A program made the translations under genes and the position numbers. This document shows, piece after piece, positions 46,316 through 58,100 of a stretch of DNA of 64,000 bases (within the stretch, counting starts at the first letter, position 1; each line of letters opens with the position of its first letter). The notes beneath the pieces were generated by a model. The model saw nothing but the letters and a program-made list of their open reading frames with translations. It was not told the origin of the DNA and ran no database searches. Origin of the DNA: Gloeophyllum trabeum ATCC 11539 (Eukaryota > Basidiomycota > Agaricomycetes > Gloeophyllales > Gloeophyllaceae); assembly GCF_000344685.1 (NCBI RefSeq), contig NW_006920414.1, positions 382,488 to 446,487 on the forward strand, written 5' to 3'.

Positions 46316-47651
46316 ATGAGCAAGCTCCCCGGCGAACTTCCGCCAGACTTCCAGTCGTTCCCCAACTTTCCTCAGCTCAATAAAGCCTACCGAATTTGCC
46401 TGGATCTAGAGAGGGAAATCCAAGAACAGATGACTACGTTCGCTAACTCTGCTGTCCAGACACTGGAGCGTGACATGATCGGTTGCCGCATCCTCGGTTA
46501 TCTTCTACACTATGCTCCAAGCCCCATGCACGCTACCAAGTTTGCAAGGAGGTTGTGTCTTGCCGAGGCGAGAACGCGAAGCTACTGCAAGTGGGGGAGA
46601 TGTATCTCAATCACTACATCCGAGCATGTGAATATCTCATATCTCTCTCACCCCTTTCAGCTGTGTACGTTTGTCTGTTCTCCCAGTTCGCTCGAGTAAG
46701 GGTTCGGTATCTACGCCTTCACACCATGCCTCCCGACCATCGTTCGATAGCCTCGCAGACATGATCAAAGCTCTCTTGAAGGAGGCCCCACAGAATCACG
46801 CATCCGCCAAGTCCAAAGTAAGTCATATCATCCCGCACCATGACCCTCTGTAATTTCGTCAATTTCTGGAGGCCCTCGTCCGCGACAAGTTCCGCTGTAT
46901 GATTTCAGGGATCTATGATATCACGTCTGCTGAGATGAATGAAGAGCTCGCGTCTAAAGCCCGGTACGAAGGAGCTCGTTTCAATTACACCGAATGTGCC
47001 CACATATTGTCTGAATCAACCAATCGGAATATCCAAGATCCGCAGAAGGGGGAACAGCTCGTATAGAATGGCAAAATGCTCATCTGGATCTTTCTCCAGG
47101 CTGATTATGCTGCTTCGGTCTTCAGCATCTTCAAGACCTTCGGATATCCAACAATATTGGACGAGTTGAATGGTGATAAGGTTCATCGTCTGCAGAACGT
47201 CTTGACATTAGAGGTCGGCGTGCACCGTCACTCTGATGCGTTGAAGATATGGCTCACCGCAACGGTATGTGTTCATGCGTCTTAACCTCGCGGATAACAA
47301 CACTCGGATAACCAGGGAACGGAGAATCGATATAGGGTGGAAGGCGGTTCTTCGCTCTTTACATCACAACTACCCCAGTTCGTGACGTTCACGACGGACG
47401 ACCCCGACAATCTCCCCCTTCCGTCACCACATTATCTAGCACTCCACGCCGCGTGTGCCAAGGTGGCCCATCTTTCCGGTGCTGCAAAGTATATCGACCA
47501 AGTACTGTCCGACCTCGAAGGTGCGCTGGTGCTGTCGGAGGACGGTAGCTCCGCGGAGCTTCTGGAAGCGGCTCTTCCTTCACGCTGGGCGCCGCTCTCC
47601 TATTTCTGTATGAGTTGCATTGACATGGAGTTTTCTGGGCGCAGCGTGTAG
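46316..47651 (+). pseudogene. HNH-nuclease domain protein with an apparent frameshift (possible pseudogene)
   Basis: Member of a family common in agaricomycetes. Starts MSKLPGELPPDFQSFPNFPQ. Domain order is an N-terminal helical region (AYRICLDLEREIQEQMTTFA, GCRILGYLLHYAPS), then HARYQVCKEVVSCRGENAKL and VGEMYLNHYIRAF. A linker follows, then the HNH core (ALVRDKFRCMISGIYDITSA, YTECAHILSEST). The C-terminal part is SVFSIFKTFGYPTILDELNG, HRLQNVLTLEVGVHRHSDAL, then GTENRYRVEGG. The reading frame changes near 46520, between LHYAP and HARYQVC, with no possible intron (no GT donor, and both sides match the family). So the copy is either broken or carries a sequencing error. About seven exons otherwise. 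The last exon may not stop at 47651; coding-like sequence continues to 48037. Its biological role is unknown, and nuclease activity is only inferred from the HNH residues. Confidence 0.7.
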
Positions 47652-47689
47652 TGTAGTGCCAGGCCAGGCCTATGTTTTACAGAATATAG

Positions 47690-48037
47690 TTGCTATTCGC
47701 TTTGAGAGGCAATGTCCATGTCGCGCCTACAGACGACATACTGTTCGCCGGCTTTTGCCTTATCGGGTGTCGCAGATGGTTTTGTGTACTTCCGACATTA
47801 GGTACTGGTTTCCCCAACACCAACCCAGAAAAGATTCTTTCTTTCGAGTGAGACTACGATCTCTGGCCTCATCACGATACAAATATGATAGCCAGGTCAT
47901 TACGCGTATCAGCCTGGCACCGCGTCCTGCACCAGGCCGAGGGGGTGCTCGACTTGGCGGACAACTACGCAAATATGATCAACATGCCTTGGGACTATGT
48001 AATGGGAAGACCGCTGCACGACATCACGCCTCCGTAA
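47690..48037 (+). other. Coding-like sequence downstream of the HNH gene
   Basis: One frame runs LLFALRGNVHVAPTDDILFA through LPTLGTGFPNTNPEKILSFE, meets a TGA, then continues in the same frame with WHRVLHQAEGVLDLADNYAN to a TAA at 48037. A 44-nt intron (47646-47689) would join it in frame to the HNH protein. A second intron starting at about 47801 (GTACTG) and ending near 47892 would skip the TGA. It could be a C-terminal extension, a separate small gene or a decayed exon. The function is unknown. Confidence 0.35.
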
Positions 48038-48085
48038 CCGACTTTTCCGCTCTTATTCACCATCACCAGCCTGCCCGTGCCGCGC

Positions 48086-50653
48086 CTACTCCTGTACCTC
48101 CACATAGTTCGCTGCACCGAAGACAACATCGTGAACTACCCATTCACCTACACAGCACCGACCACTTACCAGGGAACAAGCCGACATTCCCATGCTGATC
48201 CCTCCCCTGCCACCAATCCTCGGAAGCGGCTTCGATTTCCGTGATGCGATCGCCCTCTCTGAACGAAAGTTCGTTATCCTCAGCAGCTTCGTAGCTAAAA
48301 GGAACGACGTCGTAAGCCGCTATCAGCGTACAGCGCGGAAGGACACGCACTCGTATAGGGCAATGGCCACGACACCTGCGTCGGCCGCTGCCGGCCCCGG
48401 TTGGGGCTCAACCTCAGGCGTGGGCGGCCTAGGCGGCTCGGCCGGGGCAGCAGGCGCAGGAGGCTGATTACCGGTGCATATTAATTCTCTAGAAGTCACA
48501 TTACGCGAGCTATGGACTCACAGGAGGAGGCGGAGGCGGAGGCGGCGGGGGCGGTGGCGGGGGCGCCGCTGCTTCCTCTTCAGCAGCTTCTTCTGGCTGC
48601 TCAATAATCTCTACATAATTGGCTGAAGGGGCCGTCAGTAATCTGCGCACGAACAGGCCTACAGCAGTGAGAGCCTACCGGGGAATAACCCGCTCTTCGA
48701 CCCGCCATCCCCCACGCCAGCCCACCATCCCTCGTCGATTTGTTCAATCTGCTCAATCATCTCACCTTCGGTCAAGTTCATTTCGTTGTCCTCCGTAGCC
48801 TTTGGGAAGCTTAATACACCGCACAGCATCCATAGTTCACTGCTTCGACGCACCTCGTAGTCGTACAGGACCACAGCACAGATACCTTGACCGCGCTGAC
48901 TACTGTGAGGGGGCGCTGGGGCGGGCTCTTCCACCGCCGCTGGCTCTGGCTCTGGCTCAGGTTCGGGTTCCGGCTCAGGCTCAGGTTCGACACTGAGGGC
49001 GGCCATCTGGCACCGAAAGTCAGTCCGCTGCTTCCTTGAGCAATCATTCGCCTTCTTACCTGAGCCACTGGAGGTGCAGGGGCTGGAGGCGGTGGCGGTG
49101 GCTATATAGGCATCAGCACCAATATTGCACTAGCAAAGGCAGTGGGCCGTACGGGAGGGGGTGGCGGAGGAGCAGCTTCCTCAACTTCCGGCTCGGGTTC
49201 TGGCTGAGGTGCGGCAGGAGGTGGTGGAGGCCTCGTAGCAGCTGGCGGATGCGGAGGCGGCGGGGGCTATTGCGTGAATTAGCTCGCAGCCAGGAGAAGA
49301 CAGAGAAAGATCGACCACTCACAGCTTCCCACTCGTCCTGTTCCTCCTCCTCCTTGCTCAGGATGGCCGCGCCCAGCGCCCCCGCGCCGACACCCCCAAC
49401 GGCTGCCGCCACCGTTGCGGGGCTTGCAGCGGCGGAGGGATGCCATCCCGCGGCCTTGCTCCGTACCTCCTCCTCCTGCGCCTGCTTCTTCGCCATTGCC
49501 TGCCGCTCGCTCCACGTGAGCTTCTTGCCGCCGCTCGGGGTGGGGGCAGCGCGTTGGTAGTTCTGCTTCTGCTGCTCCTCCATCGCCTTGGCCTGCATCG
49601 CCTCGAAGGGGTTCTTGAGCTTCTTTGGCGCGAGTTTGATGGGGGTGTAGGCAGTGCCGACGGGTGCGATGCGATCTTCCTCGGCGGGCTTGGTCGGCAC
49701 GTTGGATGAGGTTACCGGGGGAGGTGAAGAAGGCTAGCGATGGCATGTAGTTAAGATACGCATATCGTAGGGGAACAACGTATCATAGCACTCACAGTGG
49801 GACGGGGAGCACTGGATACAGCAGGTGGTCGCGTCGCAGCTGGAGGGGGCGGGGGCGCCGCTGCAGCGGCCGGCTTGGCAGGCTCCCAGTCATCCTCTGG
49901 AGCCTTCACGACGTTAGGGGCTGGGGGAACCGCGCGCGGTGCACTGGGAACGGGTCGCGCAGTACTAGGAAGGCTGGGTTTACTCGCAGCAGGGGCCGGC
50001 GCGCTGGAGGCAGGAGCGCCCTTGCGGATGGCGGCGATGTCGGGCCGCCCTACTGGCATGTAGTTGGTACCGACGGGGCCGATGGGCTCTAACTTCCGGG
50101 CTTTCTCGTTCTGGACGGAGTATTTGGCCCCCGAGGCAGCTTCGACACGAGACATGATGAGCGCAGGCTCGACATCAGCCTTTGAGGGCATGGTCAATTC
50201 GCCTCTCCGCAGCAACGAAGGCGTGGAGACGTACTTCATTACGCGCGTTGATAACAACATGGGTCCCGCGCAGGAAGTTGGCCACAGAGCTAGAGTGCGT
50301 ATGGAATAGACCCTTCTTAGCTACCGGTACACCTTCACCACACCAATTGATCTGCACGAATTTTGGAAGCTTGCTCTGTCGATTCACGTACACTTGTTAA
50401 GCACTACATCTGAGTAAATATCGGGCGTGCAACTTACATTTGGATCTATGACCCTGGCGAAAGCGTACTGCATCCTGCCATCGGAGAACTCCTCCTGCAA
50501 CTCCTCCAGACCGCCATCGCCTGTCGCTTGCACTTTCAGGTCATTCGTGCCCTTGTCATAAGTGAAGATGGCCCAGTCTATCCCTTTTGAGTTGAGGACG
50601 TCTTGATACGCTTGGTAAAGGTCCTTGCTGGAGAGATTGACCTGAAGAGACAT
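48086..50653 (-). CDS. ABP1: Actin-binding protein 1 (ADF-H domain, two SH3 domains)
   Basis: Actin-patch protein linking F-actin to endocytic and signalling partners. The minus-strand start at 50653 ([20 protein letters not shown]) opens an ADF/cofilin-homology domain ([55 protein letters not shown]). A middle region has two repeats of an actin-binding type motif ([20 protein letters not shown] and [20 protein letters not shown]) and a basic helix ([20 protein letters not shown]). Poly-Pro and Glu-Pro repeat tracts follow. Two SH3 domains end it: [20 protein letters not shown] to GLFPANYVEI, and [20 protein letters not shown] to [13 protein letters not shown]. The final small exon was found by joining a G at the GTAAGT donor to CGAACTATGTG, stop at 48086. 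Drebrin-like and Abp1 proteins in other fungi often have one or two SH3 domains. It converges on the HNH gene. Confidence 0.92.
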
Positions 50654-50983
50654 GTCGGTCGCTCTGTCCTACGCGTGATCTTCCAAGTACCAGTCATTCA
50701 ACTTGGAATTTCGGGGAGAACAATGGATCCTTACTTTCGCCTTATGCTATCGCTTTATACCGCGTCGAACCGCGCCCGCAGCTCGCTGTTGTATGCGATG
50801 CAGTAACGGTGACGAGGAGCAGGGCGATGACGGTGCGGAGGCAATAGCGACCGCGTCGGGACTTGTCCGACGGCTTTGCCTCCGGACACACTCAAGCCAC
50901 AGGAACTCACATCCCAGATTATACCAAAACATACGAAACTTCTACCGGAAAGACTCTACTACGAACATAGACGTTTCACATGC
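50654..50983. promoter_or_regulatory. Divergent promoter region of ABP1 and the carrier gene
   Basis: The start codons at 50653 (minus) and 50984 (plus) lie 330 bp apart, so this stretch holds both promoters. No distinct motif is identified. Confidence 0.4.
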
Positions 50984-52487
50984 ATGGCTGCTAACGACGA
51001 CCAGCCACCGGGTTCGTCTTTGTATTTCTATGTCAGTGGTGGACGGTTCTCCTGAAAGAACGGACCTGGATAGCGGTGGAACTCGACCCGACGGTGGATT
51101 TCATTGCTGGGACCATATCAGGTGAACCAGGATCCAAACATTGAATGTCAAACTATTGACACGGGATAATGTATAACAGGCATGGCCGCGCTTTGCGTGG
51201 GCTATCCCTTCGACACCGGTATTTACTCGACATTTGGCTCGGATATAAGGGCTGTATGACGCCTTACGCCTCAATCTGCAGTCAAGGTACGCTTCCAGAA
51301 TCCAGAGATAGCTCACCGCTATCGATCGACCTTCAACGCCATAACGACGATCGTCCGAGAAGAGCGCGTCCTGGGTCTCTACAAGGGCATCACCTCGCCC
51401 CTGGTACATTGCATGTCTGACTTCTCCGTTCGGACGCGCTGCTCACCCTGCTCAAGGCCAGCTGTGCTTTCATGAACGGGCTAGTGTTCTCGTCATATCG
51501 GTTCTTCATGAAAGTACAGCTGGCTGACGCGAACGCGGTTCCGAGTCTCACCCAGATCACACTCGCCGGCATAGGCAGCGGCATTGTATCATCGTAGGTG
51601 TTCTTCGTCCCTTCCCCGAGTCATTTGTATAGTTCTGTCTGCCGAAGCATCATCACCACCCCGACGGAGCTCATCAAAATCCACCAGCAGAACACGCTGG
51701 GGAAGACGCCATCCGCCCGCCAAGTAGCCCTGGACATCTTCCGGAAGCACGGCGTGCGGGGCCTCTACAGAGGCATCACGGCTACCGCCATCCGCGACTG
51801 CGGCTACGGAGCCTACTTCTTCGGTGTAGGTGCATCCTCTGTCTCTCTGGGATTCTCGCCTCTTACTTCATTGTTCTAGTACGAAGCTACCTGTCGGTAC
51901 TTCTCCAGAACGCCTCCAACTGCTATCCCATCGACCGGCCACCCGGAAGCCCCCATCCTCACCTGGCCGGTCCTCCTGCTCGCCGGTGCAGTAGCGGGCA
52001 TAGCAGGGTGGGTAGCCACCTTTCCCTTCGACGTCGTGAAGACGCGAGTACAGAGCACCTTCGGCGAGCCGATCGCAGCCCCTTCAGCGGCCGCTGAGAG
52101 TACTCGACTTGTCTCGGGCGCGACGCCCCCACCGGAAGCTCGCCTTACCCCTAACCCGTACCGCAATATCCTCTCCACGATTATCCACTCCTATCGTACT
52201 GAGGGCCTGTCAGTCTTTTTTCGCGGCCTTGCCCCGACGTTGATTCGGTGAGTATCGACACCTTTGAGAAGTACCATCAGGAAGGAGGAGGAAGCACGCA
52301 TGGCTAGTGCCATGCAGGAGCATTGCATAATCATACGTGTTTCTTCCCTCCGGGTTACGTATCCAGACATCGTTCTTGCCCTTTTCTGACATTCAACGCA
52401 TGTCCCGTCTACACCTTTCCCAGCGCCATTCCAGTCAACATGGTCACCTTCGCTACGTTTGAGGGCGTCGTGCATCTTCTGTCATAG
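50984..52487 (+). CDS. Mitochondrial carrier family protein (SLC25)
   Basis: Inner-membrane solute carrier with the classical three-fold repeat. The start ATG 50984 gives MAANDDQPP, spliced to AVELDPTVDFIAGTISGMAA. The three signature motifs are all visible: PFDTVKVRFQ (about 51220-51300), TPTELIKIHQQ (about 51658) and PFDVVKTRVQ (about 52028). Each is followed by the usual G-L-Y/F-x-G partner (LGLYKGITSPL, RGLYRGITATAIRDCGYGAY, SVFFRGLAPTLIR). The last exon ends AIPVNMVTFATFEGVVHLLS. About 330 aa. A loop insertion near 52080-52140 (SAAAESTRLVSGATPPPE) separates repeat 3. The sequence pattern is closest to amino-acid or carnitine/ornithine-type carriers in my judgement, but the substrate cannot be assigned. 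At least six introns are seen. Confidence 0.9.
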
Positions 52488-52814
52488 CACCTTCTGGACC
52501 CCTTTGTGTACTGGACCGATCACATTTTACAACTTGCTTGGATACGAACTCACCACCTCACTACGCACGCAATCGCATAGACACAGAAACACAAGACGCA
52601 ACGATCCAATTACAACCGATTAATGCTATGTATAATGATACAATGTGCGTGATTCTAGACAGCAAGTGTGCGGGGCGTGTACAAAAATATGCGACAGCAA
52701 AACTAGCGATGCCTCCTTTCGAAATTGTGCAGGGAATAACGATATGTGCAGCGGCGGGGTGAGATGCGACGAAGCAGAATAAATACCAACAAAATGCAAT
52801 ATGACCGTCCACCC
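52488..52814. other. Convergent intergenic region
   Basis: About 330 bases between the ends of the carrier gene and the ETT1-like gene. AT-rich 3' UTR-like sequence; nothing else recognised. Confidence 0.5.
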
Positions 52815-54738
52815 CTAACTCTCGTCCATGTACACGTCGCCCTCCTCCCTCGCGCGGTCCAGCTCGAGCACGACCTGGTTACCGCCCTCCGCCTGCGCGC
52901 GCGAATACAGCTCCTCGCGCTTATTATTGTCGATGGTAAGATTCGCCAGCGTCAACAGCGCCTCCGCGAGCAGGCTCTGCAGATCCTCGTCCTCCTCGCT
53001 CAGCATCGTCGACGTCCTTGATCCCTTCGCACGCTCAAAAAACGATATCGCCATCGCAAGGCCCTCGCGCGCCTCCTCCGCATCCTCCGAGCGTAGCACC
53101 GCCTCGTCGCCCCGCTCGAGCGCGCTCTCGAGCTCCTCGACCTTCGCCGAGCCCATGATGAGCCAGCACCGCCCGCGCGCGGACGTGATCGGCCCGCGCC
53201 ACGCGTCCATGTCCACCTCCATCTTCATCTGGTTGAACACCGAGTCCGCCCAAGACGCCCAGTACTGGCGCTCGGGTGCGGCCTCGAGCCGCTCGGCGAC
53301 GCCGAGGACCTCGGAGGCGATGGTGAAGAGCTCCTTTGGGCGGGAGAAGGACGAGGATTCGGGATTGTGTGTTGACGACGAGCTGCAATGGAAGTGATGT
53401 GAATGTGAGCTTTGCGCGTGTGGCATGTGGAAGATGCCGCGCGAGAACTGGTCCATTGCAAGTGTAAGGACATCGTTCGCCGACGCATACGTCAGAGACA
53501 TGCGTCGAGTGACGGGTGGTCTGCGCTGGGCAATAGCGTGAAATATTGAGTCTGCGGGCCATTTAGGTTCTTCAGCCATGAATGCGTCGTAGCACATGAA
53601 AGAGGAGTATTCGGTCCCGGCTTCTTCAGCTTCCTTACGGGCTTGTCGCGACCGCGATATCTTCTCATCGGCTAGACAGACAAGCGTCCGACCCCAGACG
53701 ATGGCCATCCGCCAGTCCTCTGCCTCCGACCGACCAGCTGTCCGGCTGGGCAGGTTCTCGCCAGTCTCGAAGACGTCCAGTGCAGCAAGCCAGTAGTCTG
53801 TAGCATTGCTGGGCTCATTCTTGAGTACTAATGATGAATCTTGGGCGACAAGGTTCCCGAACAGAAACAGGGTAATGCCTAGAATGGCATGGAAGGCTGT
53901 TGTCAACTCTCCCCTAGGTTCTCTGAGGCGGCAAATGAGCGTCCAGTTTTGACGGCCGAACAACAAGTCTCTCACCTGCGATACGATATTATTGGGCGCG
54001 CGAAGAATCCGTCCTCGTCGTTGTTGAAGCCCCAGTCGCGCGCTAAGCGCTCTTCGGAGGGAGTGAATAATTGCGGTGAGGGCTCGACATCGGTCGTCTC
54101 ACTCACAAACAGCACGGAGGGATCGTCGTACTGTATTAGGAATCTGTGACATTCTGAGAGCACCTGGCGGAGCATGGGGAGCGTGGCAGCAATATCATCC
54201 GCTGCAATTAATCCGTAGATATGAACATCCTAATCGACGACGGCAAAGACAGATGGTGCGCACTCTCATACTGCTCAGCGGCTTTGGCAAAGTCGTCTTT
54301 CAATCTCTCCCAAGCCTCGAAATCGCCCGGTGCTCTAACGCTCTCCACCGCAGTCGATGATGAGGGTATGCTCATGATTTCCGGTGATGCTCTCCCACTG
54401 TGCACGCCATTATTATCATCGGTTGATGCCGGGCGTGGTCTAGGTTCAGGGTCTCTGCAAGGCGAGACAGCGCCTTCGAACAGGCCAGAACACCGCCGCC
54501 GTTTTGAGCTGCCCGACGTCCAGCTGTGAACGTCGTCCTCGTCGTCGTCGTCGTATTCGTCGTCGTAAGAGTTGCGGGCGTCGTCGGTGTCGGAGTCGTG
54601 AGCAGGAGCAAGCCTCAGTGGGCCGAAGAGGGCCTGGGAAAATAGCAGGGCGGGTGCCGGCGGCTTCGCCTGTGCCGTACGCGCCTTCCAGATACCGCGG
54701 GGACGCTTGAGCGGGGCGCATGCGGGGATGCTGGGCAT
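52815..54738 (-). CDS. ETT1: ETT1/Nro1-like TPR protein (enhancer of translation termination)
   Basis: Three exons on the minus strand give about 600 aa. The N terminus (MPSIPACAPLKRPRGIWKAR) is basic and is followed by an acidic stretch (DDEYDDDDEDDVHSWTSG) with a nuclear-type basic cluster (SSKRRR). The second part (LPMLRQVLSECHRFLIQYDD) and the long helical part (ELTTAFHAILGITLFLFGNL, ATDYWLAALDVFETGENLPS, EDWRMAIVWGRTLVCLADEK, ARGRCWLIMGSAKVEELESA, LQSLLAEALLTLANLTIDNN) fit the TPR-like repeats of Ett1/Nro1, as I remember the family. In yeast Ett1 affects stop-codon readthrough, and in fission yeast Nro1 controls the prolyl-hydroxylase-like Ofd1. Either role is only inferred here. An upstream in-frame ATG (MLATMPSIP, 54750) is possible. 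The C terminus is acidic (EGDVYMDES). Confidence 0.6.
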
Positions 54739-55115
54739 CGTCGCGAGCATCGTCGAGGACGAGCAGACAGAGCGCGCAGAGCAGCAGGACAGCAGAGAAA
54801 TCGAATGCGTGCCCGGCGGGGAGACCAGTATAAATCGGAGGAGCAGTGGTCGGGACGTGCCCACGCTCTCATAGATCGAGGCCTGTCTAGTGGCAGGGCC
54901 CCAATCATACGCCGGCCGAGGCCTCCCAGCCCTCTACAAATTCTGTCCACTCGGCACCCGACGGCGGCTCCCCCTTTCGGTCTTGTTGGTCCTTGTATAG
55001 CAATCCGTCATCTCGACCTGCGTCCAGGCTGTATAGCTTTGCAATGTCTGGCAGAATCCTGCACTCAAGCTATCAAATTTATCCAGCACAGCAGGTGCTC
55101 GATATCCCGTTGCTA
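54739..55115. other. Intergenic region
   Basis: About 375 bases between two minus-strand genes. It should hold the 3' UTR of the dipeptidyl peptidase gene and the promoter of the ETT1-like gene. Nothing specific is recognised. Confidence 0.5.
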
Positions 55116-58100
55116 TCACCAGCTTCGTCGCCTCCCGCCCTTCCCCCATTTCTCCAGCAGGAATGCTGTCATCCACTCAAATAGCTCGCGATACGCACCG
55201 CGCCGGTTGATTCCGTGATCACTGTCGCCGTCGATTCATCTCAGCCCCCGGTAGCAGGCAAACAAGCACCCACCTGTCGGTAAACATCCTAAACCTGAAG
55301 TCCCTGACCTGTGCCCGCGTGAACATGTCCAGCAGGTGCGCCGAATTGGCGAAATGCACGTTATCGTCCCCGCTGCCATGCGCCAACAGGAAGTCCACAT
55401 TGTGGAACCCAGTCACGTTGGAGATAGACGCGTTGACATAGCCCTCAGGATTCAGGTCGGGCAAGTTCATGTACCGTTCCGTGTATATTGAATCTACAGC
55501 GGCGGAAACGACTAGCATCAGCTCTTCCAGTATCTCTGAGTGACACCGGTACTTGCTTACCATACAGGCGCCAGCTCGTCACTGGCTACAGGAATAGGGT
55601 CAGATAGGGCTCTCACAATGCCGAGCCGTGCCAAACTTGGCTGCACTTACCGCTACAGCCATAGCCAATGAATGAATCCCAGCGTTAGCTTCCGCTACCT
55701 TCGAGCTCATGAATCCACCATATGACTAGTAAGAATCATCATCAGCACGGCTCTTAGCCGCAAGCATGACAAACACCTACCCATCCCCAGATCCCAATAC
55801 GTTTGGGATCAACATACGCCTTTGCCGCCCACGTCCTGCACGCCGATCGCCCCGGATTAGTCTAGGCTCGACGTCACCCATGAAGCACCCTCACGGACCT
55901 AGCGGCGTTTATCTGGTCCTTCGTCTCCCAGAATCCTAGATTCTCGCGAACCGGGTTCCGCAGCTTCCTGCCCTTGAACCCAGTCCCCCTGCCATCGACA
56001 ACGACGACAATGTACTTGAGTCCGCACACAACATAGTGGTGCCAGTCCCGCTCGAATCGGTTGCTCACCATTTGCGAGCCTGGCCCGCCATACCTGAACC
56101 GAGGCACCGAGGAACGTGAGCGTGGGGCAGGCCATGGGACGAACTGCACACGTACACCCGGAATAACACTGGGTACTTTGTCCGCCCTGAATCGTCCATT
56201 TTCGGCGGGCGCATCTCCAGAACGTTCAGCTCTGTTCGTACGAGGGGGGCAGGGTCATCAGATGCCCTGCGTTCAACGAAAATGCCGGACTGACCATAAC
56301 CATCGCTGTCGATCGTCGAGTGGGAAATTATCGGCGACTCGTACTGCTCGTACGTCCGATTGAGCTGGGCATTGTCCGTGAGCACGTAATTGAACGCTGG
56401 CGGCGATAGACAGTAACAATCAGTATATCACAGCTCCAAGTTGATCGGAGCAGGTCCGCTTACACTCATTGCTAACTTGGAGGATCTTTTGCCATGGGAT
56501 CCCTGGGCCTTGGTAACTAAGCAGGTAGAACCCCGCATTTGGTGAGAAGTGGGCGTCGTAATAGGCCGGGACCGACAAGTCTGTCAGGTCGGTAGGGGCT
56601 CCAGCCTTATGAGATGCGACAGATGAAGGGAGTTGTACGGCAGATATATGGCGATCAGTAGATGGGCGAGCCGCTTGGAAGTAGCTGTACAAAGGCCCGG
56701 TAAGCGGGTAAGCCGCGAAACCCAGGGATGTTTCTTACATTGTACCATTCTTGTCCACACCCAAGATATTACCAGTGACTTCCCACTCCCCAGTCGTCAG
56801 GAAGACGGGCTTGCTGGAGTCTGCAGGGCTGAATAATGCAATGTGGTTGTAGCCTTTCGCATCCGGGACAATGTCCAGATATGCCGGCGCACCCGACCCG
56901 CCTGGACCGAGATTGCTGGACAAGGGGTATATATTCTGAGCCTTAAGACAGGTAGCGACCACGATCAGGACTTGTAACGAAGCTGAACAAATACCAGAAC
57001 GTACGCTATCAATCCAACCTCCATCCCATTCCTCGGAATCTTTTCCAAGTGTTCTAACGACCTTTCCAATGTTGGCGCGAGCACTTTGGCTAAGGTCGAA
57101 CAATACGACGCTTCCTCGGTCGGCGGCCCTGTTAACTTCCTTCACAAGTAAGGTTTGGTTCGCTATCCAGGCCACCTCCTGAACGATGCTGTCTTGTGGT
57201 CGCTGACGGTCTGACCAGTCAAGAGTCAAAGTCAAGGACGATACTGCCGCGGGCCGTGTCCTGTCCTCTTCGTCGAACTCGCCGTCCAAGTACTTGTCTA
57301 GCTCGAAGACGCGGATATTAACTAGCGGGTTCTTGTAGCCCGGCTTTGGATACTTGACTTTGACGTCCTGAGTGTAAGGCACGACCTTGTAGCTGTCCTC
57401 CGTGGGGTTATAAATAGGAAATGAGAACACGTCCACGTCCGTCTCGTCGAAAGACAAGTATGCAAGGCTATTAGAGTCGGGAGACCACCAGAGCGTGTGA
57501 TCGGCACCGTATACTTCCTCTTCGTACACCCAGTCGGGCACGCCGTGGATGAGAGTCTCGTTCCCTGTGAAAGTCAGGCGGATAGGAGCCGGTAGGGAGG
57601 ATGACGAGGAGGTGAATAGTGCGGAGAGGGAAGGGATTATGTAGATATCATTAGAAGAAACGTAGGCTATGGATAATCCAGAAGGAGAGAACGTCGCGTA
57701 AGAGGTCACTGGTGGATTGGAAGGGGTGTGCAGCGGGACGGTGGTCTTGTCGCGGATGGAATGCAAGTAGTAGTTGCCCAGGGAGGAATGGCGCCATTGC
57801 TGTCAATTATTATGAGGCAATACGGGTACATCAGGTAGGGGCGTTTGGCGCGGTAAATGGAACGAACCTTCCGGTAGTTAGTCTTGATCAGCATGTACTG
57901 CATGTCCGCTGAGACCCTCCACTCGGACCAACCCAATTGTCTCCCGTGCTCCTGGTAAGCAGAGCATTAGATACGTGGTACGCCAAGTAACCAAGACGCA
58001 GTGAACGTACGTCCTTGACGTCTGACCTAGCGACTAGATTCTCGGTCCTATTCGTTTTCAGGTCTACAAGCTTGATGTAGCCGCCCTCGAAAATCGAAAA

